DNA of 5,925 nucleotides, taken from the NCBI GenBank assembly GCA_046765875.1, contig JBKPSJ010000371.1, positions 1 through 5,925 on the forward strand, given 5' to 3'. Of this stretch, positions 1 to 5,792 are shown piece by piece. The stretch comes from DASRHY01 sp046765875 (GTDB lineage Bacteria > Actinomycetota > Actinomycetes > Propionibacteriales > Kribbellaceae). The number at the start of each line of letters is the position of its first letter. Within the stretch, counting starts at the first letter, position 1. The translations under genes and the position numbers were made by a program. The notes under the pieces are model-generated. The model was not told the DNA's origin and ran no database searches. It was given only the letters and a program-made list of their open reading frames with translations.

Positions 1-820
1 CGAACCGGTACGCCTCACCTCCGGCCGCGGCGAGCCCGTCCTCGATGGCGTCGAAGTCGCGCTGTTCGAGCAGCCTGGTCACGGTGGTGCCGACGAGTTC
101 GTGCCCGGGTATGCCGGTGATGCGCGACAGTGCCGCGTTCACCCGCAGCAGCCGGCCGCGATCCGGCGGGTCGATCGCAATCGTGGCCATCCCGTTCCCG
201 GAACCCTCGAACGCCAGCCGGAACGTCGCCTCGCTCGCCTCCAGCTGGGCCTTCTCGGCGATCAACTGGTCGGTCAGCCGGGCCTTGTCGATCGCCAGCC
301 CGGCCTGGGTGGCGAAGATCTCCAGCAGTTCGCGGTGAATCGGTCCGGGCCGGCGCTGGTCTTCGGGCAGGTCGACCGACAGCATCCCGACCAGTTCGCC
401 GTCGGAGGCGTACAGCGGTGCGAACAGCGCGTCGAGCGGGTGCCATGCGTCGGGATGATCGGGCACCGGGACGTCCGGCACCCAGCCGATCGGCTCGCCC
501 TCCGGCAGTCGCTCGTGCGGGACGAACCGGAGCCGGCCCCACTCGTCGGCGAGGGCGAACTCGGCGTCGTAGATGTCGGCCGCGCTGACCCTGCCGAGCA
601 GAGCCGCCTGGGCGTCCGGCGATCCGGCGACCGCGATCACCTCGAACTTGCCGTCGGGGTGCCGCAGGTTGAGTACGGCGATGCCGAAGCCGAGCCCGTC
701 AACGACGCCGTCCACGACGGCCTCGAGTGTCTCGGACAGACTGCGCCCAGCCGCCATCCGCGCGCTGACCTCGTACAACCGGCGCAGCGCCGCCAAGGTG
801 ACGGTCGGCTCCTGTGGCAC
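1..820 (-). CDS. GAF-PAS sensory protein, N-terminal part (runs off left edge)
   Basis: This is an open minus-strand frame of 273 complete codons from a GTG at 820-818, with no stop before the window edge, so only the N-terminus is present. Residues of about 8-180 look like a GAF domain: an amphipathic start (LAALRRLYEVSARM), a core segment GFGIAVLNLRHPDG, then LFAPLYASDGELVGMLSVD and the closing helix LLEIFATQAGLAIDKARL. A helical linker (about 181-198) leads into a PAS domain: FRLAFEGSGNGMATIAID, then LRVNAALSRITGIPGHELVG. GAF-PAS sensors bind small ligands or respond to redox or cell state, and pass the signal to a C-terminal output domain. In actinobacteria this is often GGDEF/EAL, a histidine kinase or a PP2C-type phosphatase, and which one applies here cannot be seen. 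No transmembrane segment is visible, so it is probably cytosolic. GTG at 820 is preferred over the in-frame ATG at 850 because a strong AAGGAGG lies 6 nt upstream of it. Confidence 0.85.
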   Translation of the reverse strand, partial: MPQEPTVTLAALRRLYEVSARMAAGRSLSETLEAVVDGVVDGLGFGIAVLNLRHPDGKFEVIAVAGSPDAQAALLGRVSAADIYDAEFALADEWGRLRFVPHERLPEGEPIGWVPDVPVPDHPDAWHPLDALFAPLYASDGELVGMLSVDLPEDQRRPGPIHRELLEIFATQAGLAIDKARLTDQLIAEKAQLEASEATFRLAFEGSGNGMATIAIDPPDRGRLLRVNAALSRITGIPGHELVGTTVTRLLEQRDFDAIEDGLAAAGGEAYRF

Positions 821-976
821 GCCGAACCTCCTTGGGGTGACGGTCGACATCCGCACGGGCGGGTACCGGATGACGCGTTTCCCGCGGCTACCAGCCTGCC
901 ACGTCGCCGAGTGTCACCGTCGAACACGCCGTCCTCACACCGCGTCAGGTTCCGCCAGTGCCGGATAGTGGCCCCT
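821..976. other. Intergenic gap between isomerase gene and GAF-PAS gene
   Basis: This 156-bp gap separates two minus-strand genes. It is long compared with the 4-bp overlaps inside the upstream operon, so the GAF-PAS gene probably has its own promoter here. I could not find a convincing -10/-35 pair. The only inverted repeat seen (GCCA/TGGC around 955-973) is too short to call a terminator. Apart from the ribosome binding site at 827-833, nothing else is supported. Confidence 0.5.
827..833 (-). promoter_or_regulatory. Ribosome binding site of the GAF-PAS gene (decides the start)
   Basis: The minus strand reads AAGGAGG here, followed by the 6-nt spacer TTCGGC and then GTG at 820-818. If translation began at the alternative in-frame ATG (850-848), this site would lie inside the coding sequence. 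Its strength and spacing therefore favour the GTG. Confidence 0.75.
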
Positions 977-1774
977 TCAAGCAACGTGTTCGCGGTAACG
1001 CTCGATCGCGGTCTCCAGCACCTGCTGACCGGGGGCGTCCCAGAGTTCGGCGTTGAAGATCTCGATCTCGATCGGACCCGCGTAACCGGCGGCGTCGCAG
1101 GCCGCGCGCAGCCGGCGCAACTCGATCGCGCCGTCGCCGATCATCCCGCGCCCGAGCAGCACACCGGCGGGCAGCGGTGTGACCCAGTCGCATACCTGAT
1201 AAATCAGGATCCGGCGACCGGCGCGGGCGATCTGCCGGTACACGTCGGCGTCCCACCACACGTGGTACGCATCCACGACCACGCCGACCTGGTCGGCCGG
1301 GAACCGTTCGGCCAGATCGAGCGCACCTGCCAGGGACGACACCACGCAACGGTCGGAGCAGAACATCGGGTGCAGCGGCTCGATGCCGAGCCGGACACCG
1401 TTCGCTGCGGCGTAGGGCGCGAGCGTGCCCACCCCGTCGGCCACCGTCTCGCGGGCACCGTCGAGGTCGCGGGACCGGTCCGGCAGTCCGCCGCTCACCA
1501 GTACGAGTAGGTCGGTGCCCAGCGCGGCCGCCTCGTCGACCGCCCGGCGGTTGTCGTCCGCACCGCCCGGTTGGGTGAAGAAGCCGCCGCGGCACAGCGA
1601 CGAGACCCGCAGGCCGGCGTCGCGAACCAGTTTGGCCGCGCGGCCGACGCCGTACTCCTGGACCGGCTCGCGCCACAGCCCGATCCACTCCAGCCCGGCC
1701 CGGGCGCAGCCGTCGACCACATCGGGGAGCGGCCAGTGCCGGGTCGTCGCCTGGTTGAGACTGAACCGTTTCAC
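977..1774 (-). CDS. Sugar phosphate isomerase/epimerase (AP-endonuclease-2 TIM barrel)
   Basis: The 265-aa product has the usual length of the COG1082 / AP_endonuc_2 family, TIM-barrel enzymes that interconvert sugars, keto-sugars or inososes using a divalent metal. Visible marks are the conserved GIEPLHP (E132 on a barrel strand), VVVDAYHVWWD (D168 and H171), YQVCDW (Q193, D196) near strand 7, the GDGAIEL loop (213-219) and the final strand IEIEIF (E236/E238). E132, D168 and a C-terminal glutamate fit the metal ligands known for this fold, so the active site looks intact. There is no signal peptide, so it is cytosolic. Its GTG start overlaps the stop of the DUF993 gene in a GTGA tetranucleotide, making it the third and last gene of the operon. 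The proposed role is isomerisation of the sugar or keto-sugar handled by its neighbours. The substrate is unknown; inosose dehydratase, hydroxypyruvate isomerase or ketose 3-epimerase activities cannot be told apart from sequence alone. Confidence 0.9.
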   Translation of the reverse strand: MKRFSLNQATTRHWPLPDVVDGCARAGLEWIGLWREPVQEYGVGRAAKLVRDAGLRVSSLCRGGFFTQPGGADDNRRAVDEAAALGTDLLVLVSGGLPDRSRDLDGARETVADGVGTLAPYAAANGVRLGIEPLHPMFCSDRCVVSSLAGALDLAERFPADQVGVVVDAYHVWWDADVYRQIARAGRRILIYQVCDWVTPLPAGVLLGRGMIGDGAIELRRLRAACDAAGYAGPIEIEIFNAELWDAPGQQVLETAIERYREHVA

Positions 1775-2916
1775 GAGTCGATGCCGTGTAGCGCAAGCAG
1801 CTTGCGGAACCTTGCCTCGGCCAACGGTGGATTGGTCAGCACACCGGCGGCGTCAGCCAGCCGCAGTGTCTCGGCCAGCGACAGCAACGACCGCCCGGAC
1901 TGCAGCCCGCCGACCATGGTGAATGCCGGCTGATGACCGTTGAGCCAGGCAAGGAACGCGATCCCGGTCTTGTAGTAGTACGTCGGCGGCTCGAAGATCT
2001 GCCGAGCCAACGGGACCGTTGCCTCCAGCACGCTGTCGTAGGTCGCCTCGTCCTCATCGTCGAGCGCGTGTAACGCGACCGAGGCGGCCGGCGCGATAGC
2101 GGCGAACACCCCCAGCAGCGCATGGCTGCCGGACTTGATCAGCCCCGGGTAGTGGAAGTCGTCGCCGGTGTAGAGCCGTACACCCTCCGGCAGACGGTTG
2201 CGCAGGGCAACCTCTCGGCCGGCATCGAGTAGTGACACCTTGATTCCGTCGATCATGCCGGGGTGTTCGGCGATCAGGTCGATCACGATATCGGCGGCGG
2301 CGTCGACATCAGCGCTGCCCCAATAGCCGGTCAGCGCCGGGTCGAACATCGCCCCGAGCCAGTGCAGGATCACCGGCCGCGACGCCTGCCTGAGCAACTC
2401 GCCGTACACCTTGAGGTAGTCGTCCGGTCCCGACGCCGATGCGCACAAGGCCCGGCTGGCCATCAGGATCGGCTGCGCGTCGTACTGCTCCACCAGCCCT
2501 ACCTGGTCCTCGTACGCCCCGGTGATCGCGGCGAGGGAATGGTTGCCCGGGGCAAGCTGATCGGTACCGGCCCCGACCGCGATCCCACCGGCCACCGAGC
2601 GGGCCTCGGTCGCGGACCGGCGGATCAGCTCCTGCGTGGCCGGCCAGTCCAGGCCCATCCCGCGTTGCGCGGTGTCCATCGCCTCGGCGACCGACAGCCC
2701 CAGGGACCACAGATAGTGCCGGAATCCGAGCGTGTGCTCCCAGTCGATCACCGCCGGCGCGCCGGGAGCGTTGCCGCCGAGCGGATCGGCCACGACGTGG
2801 GCAGCGACGAAGGCGATCCTGCTCGTGGGTGGCTTGGCCGGTGTCGCCCGCAGCGGTTTCGTGTTCAGCTCGAACCGCTGCAGCCTGCCATCCCCCACCG
2901 GGAGCAGGATGCTCAC
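1771..2916 (-). CDS. DUF993 / dihydrodipicolinate synthase-like protein
   Basis: The 381-aa protein is recognised as DUF993 (PF06187), often annotated 'dihydrodipicolinate synthase family protein'. Family-like stretches include VIDWEHTLGFRHYLW (57-70), RPVILHWLGAMFDPALTGYWG (180-200), IDGIKVSLLD (222-231), RLYTGDDFHYPGLI (247-260), EPPTYYYKTGIAFLAWLNGH (309-328) and MVGGLQSGRS (334-343). By analogy with DapA-type class I aldolases and lyases, K226 in IDGIKVSLLD is the likely Schiff-base lysine, and the later YTGDD matches the substrate-pocket strand; this is inference. The family has no function I know to be established, but aldol cleavage or dehydration of a keto-sugar acid fits the fold and the neighbours. 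GTG at 2916 is chosen as start because it overlaps the upstream gene's stop (GTGA) and has AGGAGG 6 nt ahead. Reading further upstream in frame only enters antifunctional sequence within the oxidoreductase gene. It is the middle gene of the operon. Confidence 0.9.
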   Translation of the reverse strand: MSILLPVGDGRLQRFELNTKPLRATPAKPPTSRIAFVAAHVVADPLGGNAPGAPAVIDWEHTLGFRHYLWSLGLSVAEAMDTAQRGMGLDWPATQELIRRSATEARSVAGGIAVGAGTDQLAPGNHSLAAITGAYEDQVGLVEQYDAQPILMASRALCASASGPDDYLKVYGELLRQASRPVILHWLGAMFDPALTGYWGSADVDAAADIVIDLIAEHPGMIDGIKVSLLDAGREVALRNRLPEGVRLYTGDDFHYPGLIKSGSHALLGVFAAIAPAASVALHALDDEDEATYDSVLEATVPLARQIFEPPTYYYKTGIAFLAWLNGHQPAFTMVGGLQSGRSLLSLAETLRLADAAGVLTNPPLAEARFRKLLALHGIDS

Positions 2917-4091
2917 TCCATACCTCCTCCTGGCTGGAGCGGCGGCACCGCTAGCTTTCGCCCCTCCTGCCACGATTGCAGGCCCAGCTCGGCGAGCTGG
3001 ACTCCCTTCGCGCCTTCTGTGAAATCGTACGGGAACGGGCTGCCGGTCACGACCGAGAGCAAGTACTGCTCCCACTGGACCCTGAATCCGTTGTCGAAGA
3101 CCTCGTTGTCCGGCACCGGCTGCCACTGCGAGCGGAAGTCCTCGGTCGCCGGGATGTCCGGGTTCCAGACCGGCTTCGGTGTCGCGGACCGGTGCTGGAC
3201 CTTGCAGTTGCGCAGGCCCGCCACCGCGCTGCCCTCGGTGCCGTCGACATGGAACTCGACCAGTTCGTCGCGGTTCACCCTCGTGGTCCACGACGAGTTG
3301 AGCTGCGCGACGATGCCGCCCTCGAGTTCGAAGATCCCGTACGCCGCGTCGTCCGCGGTCGCGTCATACGCCTGGCCCTGCTCGTCGTACCGGACCGGAA
3401 TGTGGATCGCGCCCTGGCAGTACACGCTGCGCACCGGCGCGAACAGGTTGTCGAGCACGTACCGCCAGTGGCAGAACATGTCGAGCACGATGCCGCCGCC
3501 GTCCTCGTGCCGATAGTTCCACGACGGCCGCTGCGCGGGCTGCCAGTCACCCTCGAACACCCAGTAGCCGAACTCGCCGCGGACCGACAGGATCCGGCCG
3601 AAGAAACCGCCGTCGACGAGCCGCTTGAGCTTGCGCAGCCCCGGCAGCGACAGCTTGTCCTGGACCACGCCGTTGACGACGCCGGAGTCCCGGACCAGCC
3701 GGGCCAGATCGACGGCCGTGGACAAGTCGTCGGCGATCGGCTTCTCGCAGTACACCGCCTTGCCGGCCTCGACCGCGGCGCGTACGCCCTTGTCCCGCAA
3801 CTGGGTGAGCTGGGCATCGAAGTACACCTCGACGTCGGGCTCGGCGAGCGCCTCGGCCAGGTCGGTGGTCCACCGGGTCAGGCCGTGCGCGGTCGCGATC
3901 TCGCGCAACTTGATCTCGTTGCGGCCGACCAGGATCGGGTCGGGGAGGATCCTCGTACCGTCGTCGATCCGGATCCCGCCGGCCTCGCGGATCGCGAGCA
4001 CCGAGCGCTGCAGATGCTGGCGCAGGCCCATCCGGCCGGTCACGCCGTTCATCACGACGCCGATCCGGCGCTCGTTCGTGGCTTCCGCCAT
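2913..4091 (-). CDS. Gfo/Idh/MocA family NAD(P)-dependent oxidoreductase
   Basis: The 392-aa product is a two-domain sugar dehydrogenase of the Gfo/Idh/MocA type, which oxidises or reduces hydroxyl/keto groups of sugars, inositols or related polyols with NAD(P). The N-terminal Rossmann turn is NGVTGRMG (15-22), a GxTGRMG variant instead of plain GxGxxG. The family hallmark EKP is at 116-118 (YCEKPIA). The C-terminal catalytic part shows GGGIVLDMFCHW (198-209), with D204 and H208 in the usual D-x3-H catalytic arrangement, followed by the beta-sheet domain (DDAAYGIFELEGGIVAQLNSSW, 248-268). No signal peptide is seen, so it is cytosolic. ATG at 4091 is preferred to the in-frame GTG at 4133 because GGAGG stands 4 nt before it. 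It is the first gene of the operon, read from the divergent promoter region, and its TGA overlaps the DUF993 GTG. Oxidation of the imported sugar as the first pathway step is inferred; substrate and cofactor preference are unknown. Confidence 0.92.
   Translation of the reverse strand: MAEATNERRIGVVMNGVTGRMGLRQHLQRSVLAIREAGGIRIDDGTRILPDPILVGRNEIKLREIATAHGLTRWTTDLAEALAEPDVEVYFDAQLTQLRDKGVRAAVEAGKAVYCEKPIADDLSTAVDLARLVRDSGVVNGVVQDKLSLPGLRKLKRLVDGGFFGRILSVRGEFGYWVFEGDWQPAQRPSWNYRHEDGGGIVLDMFCHWRYVLDNLFAPVRSVYCQGAIHIPVRYDEQGQAYDATADDAAYGIFELEGGIVAQLNSSWTTRVNRDELVEFHVDGTEGSAVAGLRNCKVQHRSATPKPVWNPDIPATEDFRSQWQPVPDNEVFDNGFRVQWEQYLLSVVTGSPFPYDFTEGAKGVQLAELGLQSWQEGRKLAVPPLQPGGGME
2923..2928 (-). promoter_or_regulatory. 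Ribosome binding site of the DUF993 gene
   Basis: The minus strand reads AGGAGG, then 6 nt, then GTG at 2916-2914. The site lies within the last codons of the oxidoreductase gene (its PGGGME tail), as expected for translationally coupled genes. It fixes the DUF993 start and argues against the longer in-frame reading that begins near 3291. Confidence 0.75.
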
Positions 4092-4095
4092 CAGT

Positions 4096-4100
4096 CCTCC
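4096..4100 (-). promoter_or_regulatory. Ribosome binding site of the oxidoreductase gene
   Basis: The minus strand reads GGAGG followed by ACTG and ATG at 4091-4089. The 4-nt spacing is on the short side but usable. It supports the ATG over the upstream in-frame GTG at 4133, which has no comparable site. Confidence 0.65.
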
Positions 4101-4151
4101 GAGGTGAGTTCGCACACTTCGAGCCGCCCGCACATCCGGCTATCATCCGCT

Positions 4152-4165
4152 GGAAAGCGCTTTCC
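4152..4165. promoter_or_regulatory. LacI-family operator palindrome
   Basis: GGAAAGCGCTTTCC is a perfect 14-bp inverted repeat with the central CpG typical of operators bound by LacI/GalR/CcpA-type repressors, whose hinge helices insert at that step. It lies between the divergent lacI-type gene and the operon, just downstream of the predicted operon start point. It is the most likely binding site of the neighbouring regulator. The bases beyond the 14-mer do not extend the symmetry. Confidence 0.8.
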
Positions 4166-4181
4166 CAGATCCGGTTCGGTC

Positions 4182-4210
4182 AGGCTAACCCGGCCGATCG
4201 ACAGCGTCAA
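4182..4210 (-). promoter_or_regulatory. Promoter of the three-gene catabolic operon
   Basis: On the minus strand a -35 box TTGACG (4210-4205) is separated by exactly 17 bp from TAGCCT (4187-4182). The latter matches the TAGNNT -10 form common at actinobacterial housekeeping-sigma promoters. Transcription would start near 4175, giving a leader of roughly 85 nt before the oxidoreductase ATG. The palindrome at 4152-4165 would lie at about +10 to +24, where a bound repressor can block the polymerase. The start point is predicted, not observed. Confidence 0.65.
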
Positions 4211-4217
4211 CCGGCCG

Positions 4218-4231
4218 GGAAAGCCCTTCGC
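4218..4231. promoter_or_regulatory. Possible degenerate second operator
   Basis: GGAAAGCCCTTCGC matches the perfect palindrome at 4152-4165 in 11 of 14 positions: the left half is intact and the right half is degraded. The centres are 66 bp apart, on the same side of the control region as the lacI start. It could serve autoregulation or looping, but a chance match in GC-rich DNA is also possible. Confidence 0.35.
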
Positions 4232-4256
4232 CGCTGCCATGATTGGCGAACGACCC

Positions 4257-4263
4257 GAGGAGG
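4257..4263 (+). promoter_or_regulatory. Ribosome binding site of the LacI-family gene (decides the start)
   Basis: GAGGAGG is followed by the 5-nt spacer TTGCC and GTG at 4269. An in-frame ATG at 4239 lies upstream, but it would put this strong site inside the gene and add ten residues (MIGERPEEVA) that are not part of a LacI head domain. The GTG is therefore preferred. Confidence 0.75.
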
Positions 4264-4268
4264 TTGCC

Positions 4269-5315
4269 GTGGTACGCAGGACGGCGGAACGACCGGCGGC
4301 GACGCTGGAGGCGGTGGCACGCAGTGCCGGGGTCTCGCTCGCGACGGCCTCACGCGTGCTCAACGGCGGCAACCGGATCGTCAAGGCCGAGTACCGCGAC
4401 CGCGTGCTCGCGGCCGCGAAGCAACTGCAGTACATGCCGAACGCGCACGCCCAGGCGCTCGCGCGATCGACGTCCTCGACGGTCGGGGTGATCCTGCACG
4501 ACGTCGCGGACCCGTACTTCTCGATGATCGCCGGTGGCGTGATGAAAGCGGCGGTCCAGCACGACCTGCTGGTGATGATGGCCAGCACGTTCCGCGACCC
4601 GGACCGCGAACTCGCCTATGTGTCGTCTCTTCATGCCCAGCGCGCCCGCGCGATTCTGCTGATCGGCAGCGGCTTCGACGACGAGGACTACCTGGACCGG
4701 ATGGCGGCCCAGCTCACGGCCTACCGCGCCTCCGGTGGCCGGGTGGCCTGTGTCAGCAACCACAGCACGCTGCCCGCCGATGTCGTCGTACCGGACAACC
4801 GGCAGGGCGCGATCGACCTCGCACAGGCGCTGCTCGGCCTGGGTCACCGTTCGTTCGGGGTGATCACCGGTCCCGACCAGCTGATCACGGTGAACGACAG
4901 GCTCGACGGCCTGCGGGCCGGGCTGGCCGAGGCGGATGTCGATGTGCCGGACGACCGCGTCGTCGACGGCGGCTTCACCCGCGACGGCGGGTACGCCGCG
5001 ATGAACGCGCTGCTCGACGCGGACCTGCCGATCACGGCGGTGTGTGTGCTGAGCGACGTGATGGCGATCGGTGCGCTGAGCGCCTGCCGCGACCGCGGCG
5101 TCGCGGTGCCCGGCGACCTGTCGGTGGCCGGCTTCGACGACATCCCGATCGTGCGTGACCTGCACCCGCCGCTGACCTCGGTCCATCTGCCGTTGGAGGA
5201 GCTGGGCGTCCAGGCACTCGAGCTGGCGCTGTCGGAGCCGGCCGCCGGGCGCCGGGTCCAGCGGGTCCGCGGCGAGGTTGTGCTGCGCGCGAGCACCTCC
5301 GCGCCCACACGCTGA
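4269..5315 (+). CDS. LacI family transcriptional regulator
   Basis: The 348-aa protein has the usual length and layout of LacI/GalR repressors. The N-terminal helix-turn-helix is at about 12-31 (TLEAVARSAGVSLATASRVL), followed by NGGNRIVKAEYRDRVLAAAKQL and the hinge-helix motif YMPNAHAQALAR (55-66). The effector domain (about 70-343) is of periplasmic-binding-protein type, with TVGVILHDVADPYFS, VPDNRQGA, the conserved R211 in DRLDGLRAG, SDVMAIGAL (262-270), VAGFDDIP (286-293) and PPLTSVHLPLEELG. R211 and D290 are positions that commonly contact a sugar effector. It is divergent from the catabolic operon and shares a 177-bp control region holding a LacI-type operator, so it most likely represses that operon, and perhaps itself, until an inducer related to the pathway binds. 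The same frame stays open upstream to near 2976, antisense to the oxidoreductase, but that part is an artefact of high GC. The effector identity is unknown. Confidence 0.93.
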   Translation: MVRRTAERPAATLEAVARSAGVSLATASRVLNGGNRIVKAEYRDRVLAAAKQLQYMPNAHAQALARSTSSTVGVILHDVADPYFSMIAGGVMKAAVQHDLLVMMASTFRDPDRELAYVSSLHAQRARAILLIGSGFDDEDYLDRMAAQLTAYRASGGRVACVSNHSTLPADVVVPDNRQGAIDLAQALLGLGHRSFGVITGPDQLITVNDRLDGLRAGLAEADVDVPDDRVVDGGFTRDGGYAAMNALLDADLPITAVCVLSDVMAIGALSACRDRGVAVPGDLSVAGFDDIPIVRDLHPPLTSVHLPLEELGVQALELALSEPAAGRRVQRVRGEVVLRASTSAPTR

Positions 5316-5324
5316 TCGTCACCT

Positions 5325-5340
5325 CGGGCCAACTGGCCCG
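5325..5340 (+). terminator. Possible terminator hairpin after the LacI-family gene
   Basis: CGGGCC-AACT-GGCCCG forms a 6-bp all-GC stem with a 4-nt loop (7 bp with the A-T pair closed over it), 9 nt after the stop codon, followed by TTAGTGTT. The T-run is poor, as is common in high-GC actinobacteria. It may end the lacI transcript before the cyclic-nucleotide-binding gene. Confidence 0.45.
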
Positions 5341-5341
5341 T

Positions 5342-5347
5342 TAGTGT
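5342..5347 (+). promoter_or_regulatory. Possible -10 element for the cyclic-nucleotide-binding gene
   Basis: TAGTGT fits the TAGNNT -10 form, 41 nt before the GTG start, and would give a leader of about 34 nt. No good -35 hexamer is found 17 bp upstream (TCACCT at 5319-5324), and the box abuts the hairpin, so this is tentative. Confidence 0.3.
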
Positions 5348-5375
5348 TACTGACCGGAAACATCCGTGGGGCTTC

Positions 5376-5381
5376 GGGAGG
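5376..5381 (+). promoter_or_regulatory. Ribosome binding site of the cyclic-nucleotide-binding gene
   Basis: GGGAGG is followed by the 6-nt spacer ACCGAC and then GTG at 5388. The good spacing supports this start for the small CNB-domain protein. Confidence 0.65.
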
Positions 5382-5387
5382 ACCGAC

Positions 5388-5792
5388 GTGCCACCAGGTA
5401 GGACATCACCGCGCGACCTGCCGTTGTTCGCGAGCCTGACCGGCGGCCAGATCAAGGACATCTTCAAAGCCGGTGAGGAGGTGACCGTTCCGGCCGGCTG
5501 GTCGCTGATCGGCGAGATGACGCCACCGGACGCGGCGTACCTGATCCTCGACGGCTCGGCCGTGGTCCGCCAGCGGGGCGAGCGACTCGCCGAACTCGGC
5601 CCTGGTGAGATCGTGGGCGAGGTCGATATCCGGCAGAACCGGTTGCGTACCGCCACCGTCACCGCGAAGACCCGGCTCCAACTGCTGCATTTCAGCAAGG
5701 ACGACTTCGTCCGGCTGACCGACTCGATCCCGGGCTTCCGCACCGCGATCGACGAGACGATCGCGGAACGACGTGGCGGAAGCCAAGGCTGA
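5388..5792 (+). CDS. Stand-alone cyclic nucleotide-binding domain protein
   Basis: The 134-aa protein consists almost entirely of one CRP/CAP-type cyclic-nucleotide-binding domain: LPLFASLTGGQIKDIF (11-26), VTVPAGWSLI (32-41), AYLILDGSAVVRQRG (50-64), LAELGPGEIVGEVD (67-80), RTATVTAKTRLQLLHFSKDDFVRL (87-110), then the C-terminal helices to about 127. The phosphate-binding cassette is recognisable as GE (77-78) followed by R87-T88-A89. The E-to-R spacing is 9 residues against 10 in E. coli CRP, so ligand binding is likely but not certain. There is no helix-turn-helix, kinase or membrane segment, so it is not a CRP-type transcription factor by itself and may act as a cAMP-sensing adaptor. The following gene overlaps its end by 20 bp in another frame and looks like an adenylate cyclase, which supports a cAMP link. 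The GTG start is set by GGGAGG 6 nt upstream. Confidence 0.85.
   Translation: MPPGRTSPRDLPLFASLTGGQIKDIFKAGEEVTVPAGWSLIGEMTPPDAAYLILDGSAVVRQRGERLAELGPGEIVGEVDIRQNRLRTATVTAKTRLQLLHFSKDDFVRLTDSIPGFRTAIDETIAERRGGSQG

Noticed and set aside
955..973. Possible terminator hairpin between the isomerase and GAF-PAS genes
   Set aside because: The GCCA/TGGC stem is only about 4 bp with a long loop and no T-run.
101..1510. Plus-strand open frame of 469 codons
   Set aside because: It runs antisense across the GAF-PAS gene, the gap and the isomerase. Its composition (His/Arg/Gln/Asp-rich, no motif) is that of a mirror frame of genuine high-GC genes.
2917..3291. N-terminal extension of the DUF993 frame
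   Set aside because: It lies inside the oxidoreductase gene in another frame, has no family similarity I can recognise, and the GTGA overlap plus AGGAGG mark the start at 2916.
2263..3516. Plus-strand open frame of 417 codons
   Set aside because: It is antisense to DUF993 and the oxidoreductase and has no recognisable domain; both opposite-strand proteins are clear family members.
4092..4133. Upstream GTG start (4133) for the oxidoreductase
   Set aside because: The extra 14 residues (MRAARSVRTHLGGL) are not family-like, and GGAGG directly precedes the ATG at 4091.
2976..4268. Long upstream in-frame extension of the LacI reading frame on the plus strand
   Set aside because: It is antisense to the oxidoreductase, its translation shows no domain and is Arg/Val/Asp-rich as in GC-rich shadow frames. 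A strong ribosome binding site sets the real start at 4269.
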